From positions 1 through 7,195 of the forward strand of contig SMWS01000022.1 of the NCBI GenBank assembly GCA_004356685.1: a DNA stretch of 7,195 bases. The letters are read 5' to 3'. The position numbers and the translations under genes are program-made. Each line of letters starts with the position of its first letter. Positions within the stretch are counted from its first letter, which is position 1. Source of the stretch: Deltaproteobacteria bacterium. GTDB lineage: Bacteria; Desulfobacterota_D; UBA1144; Nemesobacterales; N074bin48. The notes under the pieces were generated by a model, which was not told where the DNA came from, made no database searches, and was given only the letters and a program-made list of their open reading frames with translations. Of the stretch, positions 1-6,449 are shown piece by piece.

Positions 1-523
1 AAGGTTCAAGCTGTACATATTTGTATTGATTGATATGAAAGCCCCGCCCTTCACTTCCAAAATTAGGCCAGACTTCCCAGTTAAAAAGATGTTCTCTTAT
101 ATAATCAATAGTTTTAGGAATTCCTAAAATACTTTTTTTGCTGTCAGCAGCAGAGTTAATAATAAGTCCTGACACATGATCTAAATGAGCATGTGAAATC
201 AGATACGCTTTAATATGTTTTCGGAGTATCCACCCTTCTGTACTCAAAACAGAATCTTTAGGAACTTCAATTTCCGAGAAACTACCGCGTTCAATGGACT
301 TTTTGATTCCATAAAATATTGTGCCTGCATCCAGGGCTATAAAATTATTTTCATTTATTGGAGACAGCAAATATGAAGTAAGATTGTCTTCACTCAAGCC
401 CCCTGCAGAGCCAAGAACAATTGCCTTGAATTTCGGTTGTATTACATCCTCACCATAACAACTGATACTAATGAATAATAAAACAACTATAGTAGAAATT
501 GTGCGTATCAATTTAGAACTCAT
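1..523 (-). CDS. Class II 3',5'-cyclic-nucleotide phosphodiesterase, lipoprotein (partial, C-terminus off window)
   Basis: Reading leftward from 523, the frame stays open for 174 codons and runs off the window edge. The N-terminus is a lipoprotein signal: a basic start, a hydrophobic stretch of about residues 9-20 and a lipobox ending in Ser-Cys22, so the enzyme is probably anchored facing the periplasm. The mature part begins with the GSAGGLSEDNLTSYLL stretch (38-53), then LDAGT (64-68), and the metal-binding HAHLDH (111-116; bases 176-193) followed by VSGLIINSA. Together these match the class II PDE signature of yeast PDE1 and Vibrio CpdP, metallo-beta-lactamase-fold enzymes that hydrolyse cAMP or cGMP to the 5' monophosphate. 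A second in-frame ATG at 550 would add nine residues and lies 2 bp after the stop of the decayed transporter gene; the 523 start gives a more typical signal peptide. Neither start has a strong ribosome site. The family call is firm, the nucleotide specificity unknown. Confidence 0.9.
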   Translation of the reverse strand, partial: MSSKLIRTISTIVVLLFISISCYGEDVIQPKFKAIVLGSAGGLSEDNLTSYLLSPINENNFIALDAGTIFYGIKKSIERGSFSEIEVPKDSVLSTEGWILRKHIKAYLISHAHLDHVSGLIINSAADSKKSILGIPKTIDYIREHLFNWEVWPNFGSEGRGFHINQYKYVQLEP

Positions 524-552
524 GATTACTATTATATAAGAATTTTTCATTT

Positions 553-1079
553 TTATCTTTTCACTAATGATTGTTTTTTATACAGAGGCCAAAAATATAT
601 TAATCCGACAATAGAACCAGGCGTAAGCAACATGAACACAAACTTAGGATCAATGAAACCAAGTATATAGTTTACAAATTCTATACTAAATATTGTTATT
701 AAAAACCCTATGCTTGTAACAATAGTAAGCGCCGAGCCTACATATTCTTTAGGGGCTGTATGTGCAGTAAGTGTTGAGAACTGGGGTGAATCTCCCGCAG
801 CCGTTATGCCCCATATAATGAGAATTGGAAAGAATATCAAGACCTGGACTTCGAATAATAATGGTGAAAAAAATCAGAGACTGCAAAAAAAGCAAAGCAT
901 AATGTACCAGCAATAAATCCGAACTGTACAGATGAGGTGACCTAACCAATTGAAGCAGGATCAAGATTCCAGTGGTTCTGCAGATCTGAAATTATTGCAT
1001 TTCCGGCAAACCACAAGGAAGTTCCTGCAAATTGGGAAAAAATGAGGACTGGCAATATCCAAACTGGTCTTTTATTCAC
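553..1079 (-). pseudogene. Decayed MFS transporter gene (in-frame stop, frameshift, large internal deletion)
   Basis: Translating leftward from GTG at 1079 gives a typical start of a major-facilitator protein: VNKRPVWILP, then helix 1 with SQFAGTSLWFAGNAII, for 45 codons up to TAG (942-944). The same frame continues with VTSSVQFGFIAGTLCFAFF and VSDFF, which is helix 2 of this family. At a run of seven T on the coding strand (867-873) sense switches to another frame, giving FFSPLLFEVQV and then the last helices, including WGITAAGDSPQFSTLTAHTA, to the stop at 553-555. The C-terminal piece is open from about 840 downward and might be called a separate small gene, but it has no start of its own (the first codon is TTG, inside a helix). 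Full-length relatives have roughly 400 residues; helices 3 to about 10 are absent here. The function of the parent transporter is not deducible. It lies just upstream of the phosphodiesterase gene, so the pair may once have been one transcript. Confidence 0.85.
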
Positions 1080-1126
1080 GATGCGCTTTATAGAATCTAA
1101 TTGAGCAGGTAAACAATTTTAATAAT

Positions 1127-1139
1127 GATAAGTCTTATC
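1127..1139. repeat. 13-bp inverted repeat between the 165-residue gene and the MFS remnant
   Basis: GATAAG and CTTATC flank a single central T, giving a perfect 6-bp inverted repeat. It lies just after the stop of the 165-residue gene and about 50 bases before the GTG of the transporter remnant. It could be a protein-binding site of the former transporter promoter. As RNA it forms at most a 5-bp, AT-rich stem with a 3-base loop and no clean U run after it, so it is a poor terminator. The match could be chance in AT-rich DNA. Confidence 0.3.
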
Positions 1140-1158
1140 CAGAAATGTGTTACTAACT

Positions 1159-1656
1159 TTACAGATTAACACTCTCAATAAATTTAAATTTAGTTTCTAA
1201 AATTTTAATAATTTCCTCATTTTTTGCATATACTTCCCAACATGCCGCATCTACACACTTGAAATAAACAACGGCGTTTTCATTCAACGCCTCAGGGCTG
1301 GCAGGATCGAAGGTCTTTAATTTTTGAATGTCCTCGTAACCTGCAAGTTCCACCCAGTCTGAAAAAATATATTCGCCGAAGTTTTCTATAAAACCCCCGT
1401 GCATATACTGTATCTGTTTACTTTTATCCTCATGAAGCATGTATTCTTCCAGGCTGTTTTTAATTTCATGATACTGTTCCTGTGTCAGGTTTTCAGGAAA
1501 GCTGTAAATAATTCCTGTGTGAGCCCAGTAAAGATCAGAAATTAATTCTTCAATATTTTGCAGTATATCAACAAAACCAAAATCCAGCCTAGATAGCTGT
1601 GCTTTTGATACACTTTCTAATACATTTTCCTTTCCTGAAATTTTTATACCATTCAT
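1159..1656 (-). CDS. Hypothetical protein, 165 residues, acidic, soluble
   Basis: I do not recognise this protein. The frame is uninterrupted from ATG at 1656 to TAA at 1159-1161. It has no signal peptide and no membrane segment, so it is probably cytoplasmic. It is rich in Glu and Asp, with aromatic-rich stretches: DLYWAHTGIIYSFPENL at about 41-57, YMHGGFIENFGEYIFSDW at about 84-101, and VVYFKCVDAACWEVYAK at about 129-145, which holds the only two cysteines (134 and 139). The C-terminal third alternates predicted strand and helix, like a small alpha/beta domain. It follows the cation antiporter gene on the same strand after a 38-bp AT-rich gap and may be read from the same transcript, but no functional link is shown. 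No good Shine-Dalgarno sequence precedes the ATG. Codon use and length suggest a real gene rather than a shadow. Confidence 0.7.
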   Translation of the reverse strand: MNGIKISGKENVLESVSKAQLSRLDFGFVDILQNIEELISDLYWAHTGIIYSFPENLTQEQYHEIKNSLEEYMLHEDKSKQIQYMHGGFIENFGEYIFSDWVELAGYEDIQKLKTFDPASPEALNENAVVYFKCVDAACWEVYAKNEEIIKILETKFKFIESVNL

Positions 1657-1694
1657 AATTTAATGAAATAATTAAATCTATTTATTATAAATAT

Positions 1695-3671
1695 TTAAGT
1701 GCTGTCTTTATTAGTCTCACACATTTTCTGAAAATTTGTGAGTTGCTCCTGATTTCCCATCACTGCTAACCTGTCCCCAATTTTAAATCGATAACTTGAG
1801 TCCGGATTAGAATTTATATTATTGCCACTACTTACTATACCCACTATTGATATCCCCGTCCTTTTTCTTATATCCAATTGCTTAATTGATTTTCCAATCA
1901 TAGGACTTTTGGTATTTAGATCTATCCAGTTTAAATCCAACAGGTTTACTGCTTTCTTTAAATCTGCCATCTCTTTATATTCTTTATTTATTCTATAAAG
2001 AGGTTCATAAAGATCATGCCTCACGGCGTCTTCGTATTTTATTATTTCTGATGCTGGTATGTTTAAGTGCAAGAGCGCCTGCCTGGCAATTTCCAGACCT
2101 GCTTCAAAATGAGGCTGTACTACTTCATAAACACCCATGTCATGAAGAGTTTTTATATGCTCTATCTCTTCTGTTCTTGCTACTATATGAAGTTTCGGAT
2201 TAATTCTTTGTACAGTACTGACCACAGATTGCGTTATCAGGATTGATGGAATTGTAATTATAAGCAAACGGGCGTCATTTATTTTAGCCCCTGCAAGTAC
2301 TACCTCCTGCCTTGCATTTCCAAAAATCACAGGCATATCAGCTTTTTTTGCATCCAATACACGATTGTAATTAAACTCAACAATAACGAAATCAAGTTTC
2401 AGAAGTTTTAAAATTCGCGATATATGCTTCCCCACTCGTCCATAACCCGCAATAACAATATGATTATGAAGTCCGGTTTTAGGAATATTTATGGTTTGCA
2501 TTTCTTCACCTTCGAACTTACGTTTGACAAGAGAATAAATGGGGGTTGTAAGTGCTGAAATTAAGGGAGTAAGAACCATAGTAATAACCGCAGTATTTAA
2601 AATTAAGGAATACAGTTCTGTACTGATCGAATTTGTGCTAAGTCCAAGCCTGGCTAAGACAAAAGAGAACTCGCCTATTTGAAACAGGCCAAGTCCCAGT
2701 GCAAAGGGAATTACATTTCCATATTTAAATAAGATGCTGATACCGCCAAATATTAAACCCTTGCCAACCGTAACAAGAAACACCAAAAGAACAATTGTCT
2801 TAATGTTAGAAATCAAAAATGAAGGATCTAACAGCATTCCTACTGATACAAAAAACAAGAGCCCAAAAATATCCCTTAGTGGAATTATGTCACTTAGTGC
2901 CTGATGTCCATAATCAGATTCGCTAAGCACAATGCCTGCTAAAAATGCGCCAAATGCAAAGGAAAGACCAACAAGGTAAGATGCATAACCCACTCCAAGT
3001 CCTATTGCGGTAATAGCAATTAAAAACAGTTCTCTTGAATTCCAGCGTGCAATATGTGATAGCAAGATCGGAAGAATCCTGGTACCCACAAATATCATTA
3101 CTCCTAGGAAGATAAATCCTTTCAGTGCTGCAATTCCTATAATCGAAAGTCCAGACTCAAAATTAGTTAACTGAGGCAAAATGATCATCATGGGAATAAC
3201 AGCCAGGTCCTGCACAAGAAGCATCCCAATCATAACCCGGCTAGAAAGCGTGCCCATTCTCCCCTGACTCATAAGGGTTCTTAAAATGACCATCGTACTC
3301 GAAATGGAAATTAGCGAGCCAAGCCAGACAGAAGATTGCCAATCCAGATTCAGAAAACGTCCTATCCCCATCCCGTAAATAATAGTAAGAATTATTTGTA
3401 TGGGTGTGCCGAATATCGCTATATTCCGCACCGGGTTCAGCTCTTTTAATGAAAATTCAAGCCCAATCGCAAAAAGCAGTAGGGCAACCCCGATTTCTGC
3501 CAAAAGCTCAATATTATGGACTTCCGATATGGCTATAATCCCGGTATATGGACCGACAACAACTCCTGCTAATATAAACCCAATAAGAAGCGGCTGTCTT
3601 AGTAGGTGCGCTATTGAACCCCCAATAAGTGCGGCAACAATTATGATGGCAATGTCTGCGGCGATTCCCAT
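1695..3671 (-). CDS. KefB-type monovalent cation:proton antiporter (CPA2) with RCK/TrkA domains
   Basis: This inner-membrane protein would exchange K+ or Na+ for H+. Residues 1 to about 385 form a Na+/H+-exchanger domain of 12-13 helices. Family marks are GLEFSLKEL (70-78), the membrane Gln154-Asp155 pair in LLVQDLAVIP, equivalent to the ion-site Asp of KefC, and GAFLAGIVLSES (241-252) followed by FFVSVGMLLD. Residues about 403-520 are a TrkA-N/RCK domain with the dinucleotide loop IAGYGRVGKHI (GxGxxG at 409-414) and an acidic Glu432 at the end of the second strand, typical of NAD binding. Residues about 570-650 look like a TrkA-C/RCK-C ligand domain, ending FKIGDRLAVMGNQEQL. At 658 residues it is slightly longer than E. 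coli KefC (about 620) because of this last domain. The ATG at 3671 is preceded by only a weak AGGT. Family membership is firm; the transported ion and any glutathione gating are not shown, so no kef symbol is assigned. Confidence 0.95.
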   Translation of the reverse strand: MGIAADIAIIIVAALIGGSIAHLLRQPLLIGFILAGVVVGPYTGIIAISEVHNIELLAEIGVALLLFAIGLEFSLKELNPVRNIAIFGTPIQIILTIIYGMGIGRFLNLDWQSSVWLGSLISISSTMVILRTLMSQGRMGTLSSRVMIGMLLVQDLAVIPMMIILPQLTNFESGLSIIGIAALKGFIFLGVMIFVGTRILPILLSHIARWNSRELFLIAITAIGLGVGYASYLVGLSFAFGAFLAGIVLSESDYGHQALSDIIPLRDIFGLLFFVSVGMLLDPSFLISNIKTIVLLVFLVTVGKGLIFGGISILFKYGNVIPFALGLGLFQIGEFSFVLARLGLSTNSISTELYSLILNTAVITMVLTPLISALTTPIYSLVKRKFEGEEMQTINIPKTGLHNHIVIAGYGRVGKHISRILKLLKLDFVIVEFNYNRVLDAKKADMPVIFGNARQEVVLAGAKINDARLLIITIPSILITQSVVSTVQRINPKLHIVARTEEIEHIKTLHDMGVYEVVQPHFEAGLEIARQALLHLNIPASEIIKYEDAVRHDLYEPLYRINKEYKEMADLKKAVNLLDLNWIDLNTKSPMIGKSIKQLDIRKRTGISIVGIVSSGNNINSNPDSSYRFKIGDRLAVMGNQEQLTNFQKMCETNKDST

Positions 3672-3703
3672 AAGTGTTTATTTTACCTGTGTCTTGATTA
3701 AAA

Positions 3704-3733
3704 ATTATATTTATTAGAAATTGATATAGTTAA
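3704..3733 (-). promoter_or_regulatory. Putative sigma-70-type promoter of the antiporter gene
   Basis: On the minus strand, TTAACT (3728-3733; 4 of 6 to the -35 consensus) is separated by 18 bp from a perfect TATAAT (3704-3709). Transcription would begin near 3697, leaving a leader of about 25 bases before the ATG at 3671. The region is AT-rich, so a chance TATAAT is possible. This is the best candidate in the interval. Confidence 0.45.
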
Positions 3734-3758
3734 AACGGACTAGCGGATTTAGATGAAG

Positions 3759-3787
3759 TTGATTTGGTGCATCACTTATGATACACT
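3759..3787 (+). promoter_or_regulatory. Putative promoter of the toxin-antitoxin operon
   Basis: TTGATT (3759-3764) and TACACT (3782-3787) are spaced by 17 bp and each matches 4 of 6 consensus bases. The inverted repeat at 3767-3786 fills the spacer and overlaps the -10 box, as expected for a self-repressed toxin-antitoxin promoter. A second candidate is the perfect TATAAT at 3803-3808. It lacks a good -35 and would start transcription essentially at the ATG, giving a leaderless message; no Shine-Dalgarno sequence precedes the antitoxin ATG at 3814. Confidence 0.4.
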
Positions 3788-3790
3788 TAT
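3767..3790. promoter_or_regulatory. Candidate antitoxin operator: palindrome plus direct repeat
   Basis: GTGCATCA (3767-3774) and TGATACAC (3779-3786) form an inverted repeat with 7 of 8 pairs around a CTTA centre. Overlapping it, CACTTAT occurs twice, at 3773-3779 and 3784-3790, 11 bp apart, which is about one helical turn. Ribbon-helix-helix antitoxins bind paired short sites of this kind upstream of their own operon. The position, 24-47 bp before the antitoxin ATG, fits autoregulation. Binding is inferred, not shown. Confidence 0.5.
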
Positions 3791-3813
3791 TTTGAAAATT
3801 ATTATAATTCAAC

Positions 3814-4041
3814 ATGCCTACTAAAAATCCGCGGATAAACATTGTTCTGGAAAAACCGCTTTATAATGCGATCAAAAAGATCGCTAAAAAAGAAGGAATA
3901 TCTATTTCCCTAAAAGCCAGGGATTTCATTCGCGAGGCGTTAGAAACGCACGAGGATATGATTTTAAACGAAATAGCCGGAAAAAGAGAAAAAACCCTAT
4001 CAAAAGAAAAGGCTCTTTCCCATGAAGATGTATGGTCATAA
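3814..4041 (+). CDS. RelB/ribbon-helix-helix type II antitoxin
   Basis: This 75-residue basic protein would neutralise the toxin encoded just downstream and repress their shared promoter. Residues 6-45 have the strand-helix-helix pattern of ribbon-helix-helix DNA-binding proteins: a short strand RINIVLEK, a helix YNAIKKIAKKEG, then ISLKARDFIREALE. Residues 48-75 are a charged tail ending SKEKALSHEDVW, like the toxin-wrapping tails of RelB-type antitoxins. The length is normal for the family. The toxin gene starts 12 bp after its stop, in the usual antitoxin-first order. The ATG lacks a Shine-Dalgarno sequence, but the inverted repeat directly upstream supports this as the operon start. Confidence 0.85.
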   Translation: MPTKNPRINIVLEKPLYNAIKKIAKKEGISISLKARDFIREALETHEDMILNEIAGKREKTLSKEKALSHEDVWS

Positions 4042-4053
4042 TATCATCCTAAA

Positions 4054-4332
4054 ATGATATATTCTTTGAAATATCACCCTCGAGTTAGGGATGATGTTAA
4101 AAAATTGAATATTAAGATAAAAAATAGGGTAGCCAAGGCTATAGAACAAAGATTATCAACTCAGCCCGAAAGATATGGTAAGCCACTTAGAAAGTCACTC
4201 AAGGGCTATTGGAAACTAAGGGTTGGAGATATAAGAGTTGTGTTTAAAATAAAAACAAGCGAAATATTAATTCTAGCAATATTAAACAAAAAGGATGTTT
4301 ATGAACAGATTAATAAAAGAATTGAAGAATAA
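4054..4332 (+). CDS. RelE/ParE-family toxin
   Basis: This 92-residue, strongly basic protein has the RelE/ParE fold pattern. It opens with strand YSLKYHPRVRDDVKK, followed by a helix rich in Lys and Arg. Then come ERYGKPLRKSLKGYWKLRVG (159-218 of the coding bases, roughly residues 59-75 at its core), DIRVVFKI, and a final ILAILNKKDVYEQINKR. RelE members are ribosome-dependent mRNA nucleases, while ParE members poison DNA gyrase. The GYWKLRVGDIRVVF core and the KKDVYE end favour the RelE side, with basic residues available for RNA cleavage, but the target cannot be settled by eye. It is complete, and a start at 4054 leaves a 12-bp gap after the antitoxin. No distinct ribosome site is visible, so translation may be coupled to the antitoxin. 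It converges on the LOG-family gene with 36 bp between the stops. Confidence 0.88.
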   Translation: MIYSLKYHPRVRDDVKKLNIKIKNRVAKAIEQRLSTQPERYGKPLRKSLKGYWKLRVGDIRVVFKIKTSEILILAILNKKDVYEQINKRIEE

Positions 4333-4368
4333 AAAGTTTTTTCTGCTAAAAGTTGCGTCATAGTTTTC

Positions 4369-4950
4369 TTACGTCTCATCCTCTGCAAACCAGTGCTTGA
4401 CCTGAGGGGGCTTGTATTGTTCAAACCTCTCTAAAAGAGCTGAAGGGGCCGTCTCAACGATTAACATCCTTCTGTAAATATCCATGAAAAATTTTTCTTC
4501 AGATATATGATTTAAAAACTCAATCAGCTTGTCATAAAATCCTAATACATTAATAATCCCACAAGGTTTGTTGTGAAATCCAAGCTGACTCCACGTGAGC
4601 ATTTCAAATGTCTCTTCAATAGTGCCTATTCCGCCCGGCAGTGAAATAAACCCGTCTGAAAGCTCTGCCATCCGTGCCTTCCTCTCATGCATTGACCCTA
4701 CTACTATAAGTTCAGATATACTGTCGTGTGCCACCTCTTTTGTAGCAAGCGACTCAGGGATAACACCAATCACTCTTCCTCCAAGCTCAATTGCCTTTTC
4801 AGCAAGCACACCCATAAGCCCGATTCTTCCGCCTCCGTAAACAATTTCTATTTCACGTGAGACAAGCTCGCAAGCCAATTGTTCAGCAGCTATTGTGTAT
4901 TCAATTTTCTTACCAAGATTAGCACCGCAGAAAACACAGATTCTTTTCAT
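4369..4950 (-). CDS. LOG-family (TIGR00730) nucleoside 5'-monophosphate phosphoribohydrolase
   Basis: Proteins of this family cleave nucleoside monophosphates, classically cytokinin ribotides, into free base and ribose 5-phosphate. In ordinary bacteria the physiological role is usually nucleotide salvage or unknown, and older records often call them lysine decarboxylases. The 193-residue length is typical. It starts with the family opening ICVFCGANLG (4-13), followed by YGGGRIGLMG (38-47), MHERKARM (87-94) and the diagnostic PGGIGTIEE (105-113), whose residues form the phosphoribosyl site and catalytic Glu. It is cytoplasmic, with no signal peptide. The ATG at 4950 is preceded by AAGGA at a spacing of about 11 bases, one of the better ribosome sites here. 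The upstream GFA gene ends 128 bp away, so it is probably a separate transcript. No clear terminator is seen in the 36-bp convergent gap with the toxin gene. Confidence 0.93.
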   Translation of the reverse strand: MKRICVFCGANLGKKIEYTIAAEQLACELVSREIEIVYGGGRIGLMGVLAEKAIELGGRVIGVIPESLATKEVAHDSISELIVVGSMHERKARMAELSDGFISLPGGIGTIEETFEMLTWSQLGFHNKPCGIINVLGFYDKLIEFLNHISEEKFFMDIYRRMLIVETAPSALLERFEQYKPPQVKHWFAEDET

Positions 4951-5078
4951 TATTTTACGTTCCTTAGCTCGTTTATTTTTAGATATTATTCTTCTATCTC
5001 AAATTCAGAATTTTACTATCGATATTATCAGAGTATTAAAAGGAATAAAGTGGAAGTTCTAATTTTTTGCTCTGAGAG

Positions 5079-5576
5079 TTAATCGGGACTATCTTCAAGA
5101 CCCAGACGTTTATGCCATCCGGCAATCGATTCTTCTGGGTATTGTTTGAATTCTTTATCTTCTATACCTTTTTGAACCTCTACCCAATCTGCTTTGTATT
5201 CAAGCATAATATGGGTCTTTTGAGGAGGGACGGGAAGCTCTATATCTATGGCAGAAGCAAAGGGATGAACCTGTTTCGGCCACCGCGGATCCCACAGCCA
5301 AAGGGCGCTTCCACATATCTTACAAAAACTTCTTTGAGCCGGGCTTTTTTTATTTTCCTTTTCATCCGGATCATTTAGATATGCATTATATATTGTTATA
5401 TTCTCTCTGCCTTCGATTTTTAGGGTGCTGTAATCTCCATTTAAATTTATAGCATACCCTCCACCACCCGCGGTTTTTCTGCAAATAGAGCAGTAGCAAT
5501 TCATATAGGGATAAGGATGCAGACTTTCTAAACTAAACTTTACTGCTTTGCAATGACATGAGCCTTCCAACAGCAT
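5079..5576 (-). CDS. GFA/CENP-V-domain zinc protein
   Basis: This 165-residue cytoplasmic protein belongs to the glutathione-dependent formaldehyde-activating (GFA) fold family. The cysteine pattern is complete: CHC at 7-9 and CKIC at 85-88 would bind the first zinc, and CYCSIC at 27-32 (Cys27, Cys29, Cys32) the second, as in Gfa of Paracoccus. It also has the family stretch CGSALWLWDPRWPKQVHPFAS after the second pair, and ends with a tail containing SIAGWHKRLGL. Many members are not proven to act on formaldehyde, so only the fold is claimed. It begins 18 bp after the stop of the methyltransferase gene on the same strand and is almost certainly co-transcribed with it; a GGGA lies 5 bases before its ATG. 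What substrate the pair shares, if any, is not visible. Confidence 0.9.
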   Translation of the reverse strand: MLLEGSCHCKAVKFSLESLHPYPYMNCYCSICRKTAGGGGYAINLNGDYSTLKIEGRENITIYNAYLNDPDEKENKKSPAQRSFCKICGSALWLWDPRWPKQVHPFASAIDIELPVPPQKTHIMLEYKADWVEVQKGIEDKEFKQYPEESIAGWHKRLGLEDSPD

Positions 5577-5594
5577 TGAGTTTCCCGTATTAAA

Positions 5595-6449
5595 TTATTT
5601 TCTAGCCATGATAAACCATGTGCTCGATGGCAGATAAACCCCGTCTTCCCTGAGAGTTTTTCTCATCTCGTCTTCCATATCCTGCCTTACCTCTGGAAGT
5701 TTTTCTTTGCCAAGCTCGGCTGCCTCGCGGATGATTTCTCCAGATGGCCCAACCATAATCTGAAAGTCTACAGCTTCCTGCAGGCTTGTACCGACACATA
5801 CCTCTGCATCATTTCTTTTAAACAGCACTACATCTTCAAATCCCGCCGCTTTCATCATGCCTCTGTCAGTTTCTTCATTTGCCATAGAAAAAGGCCCCGG
5901 CCCGCAGGTCTGAGCATTATCGCCGGGAGGCGGCAGGTGTCTTAAGGCAATATCCTTTGCAAGCCCCCAGCATGGGTTATCGCCTAGAGTTCTCCACACT
6001 ATCATGCAGAGCTTTCCGCCGGGTTTAAGTGCTTTATGGGCATTTTTTAGCGCATAGACTACATTTTGGAAAAACATCACTCCAAAGCGCGAATATACAA
6101 CATCATAATAGTTTTCGGGCAGATCATAGGTCTGTGCATCGCCGAGTGCAAATGTTACATTGGTAATACCAGATTCGTCTCTTTCCTTATTTGCAATATC
6201 CAAAAAAGCCTGTGTGCAGTCAAGCCCAAAAACTTCACCCTCAGGGCCTACAATCCGTGCTATATCCAGACAAGTTTCACCATAACCACATCCTATATCC
6301 AGCACCTTGTCCCCCGGCCGAATTGCAAAATCGTCAAATGCCATATCGCTGTGTACAGCGCCATTTCCAGAAAGTATATGGCGAAATCTGTTCCATTTGG
6401 GCACAAGTATTTCATTCCAGCAGTTTATAAAATCATCATTTCCATTCAT
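5595..6449 (-). CDS. Class I SAM-dependent methyltransferase
   Basis: The protein has 284 residues and a Rossmann-type methyltransferase core. Motif I is VLDIGCGYGE (49-58), the ribose-binding acidic residue is Asp77 in GEVFGLD, and motif II includes ALGDAQ with Asp104. The post-II segment YDVVYSRFGVMFF (115-127) and the loop LKPGGKL (141-147) complete the SAM-binding half. The overall pattern resembles the UbiE/COQ5-like group of small-molecule methyltransferases. The C-terminal half has a less common segment, HLPPPGDNAQTCGPGPFSMA (171-190), then an alpha/beta cap that likely forms the acceptor pocket. The acceptor is unknown. The ATG at 6449 has a good ribosome site, AGGGAG, about 9 bases upstream. 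It leads a two-gene operon with the GFA protein. Its coding sequence is visibly richer in G and C than the neighbouring antiporter and toxin genes, which could reflect a different history or simply stronger codon selection. Confidence 0.92.
   Translation of the reverse strand: MNGNDDFINCWNEILVPKWNRFRHILSGNGAVHSDMAFDDFAIRPGDKVLDIGCGYGETCLDIARIVGPEGEVFGLDCTQAFLDIANKERDESGITNVTFALGDAQTYDLPENYYDVVYSRFGVMFFQNVVYALKNAHKALKPGGKLCMIVWRTLGDNPCWGLAKDIALRHLPPPGDNAQTCGPGPFSMANEETDRGMMKAAGFEDVVLFKRNDAEVCVGTSLQEAVDFQIMVGPSGEIIREAAELGKEKLPEVRQDMEDEMRKTLREDGVYLPSSTWFIMARK

Noticed and set aside
749..964. Open frame of 71 codons on the minus strand inside the transporter remnant
   Set aside because: It is a third frame across the damaged transporter; the family-like sequence lies in the other two minus-strand frames.
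1675..1700. TATTTA/TAAATA inverted repeat after the antiporter stop as a terminator
   Set aside because: The stem would be only A-T pairs in an AT-rich gap, and no U run follows.
3400..3717. Plus-strand open frame of 105 codons over the start of the antiporter gene
   Set aside because: It is antisense to a well-supported membrane protein gene, and its Ser/Pro/Ile-rich composition is that of a complementary-strand shadow.
4333..4368. A/T-rich stretch between the convergent toxin and LOG genes as a shared terminator
   Set aside because: There are A and T runs, but I could not find a stem of useful length with a following U run on either strand.
5050..5080. CTCT/AGAG mini-palindrome followed by a run of A after the GFA stop, as a terminator
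   Set aside because: The arms are four bases around a single base, which cannot form a stable hairpin, and the run after it in the direction of transcription is A rather than U.
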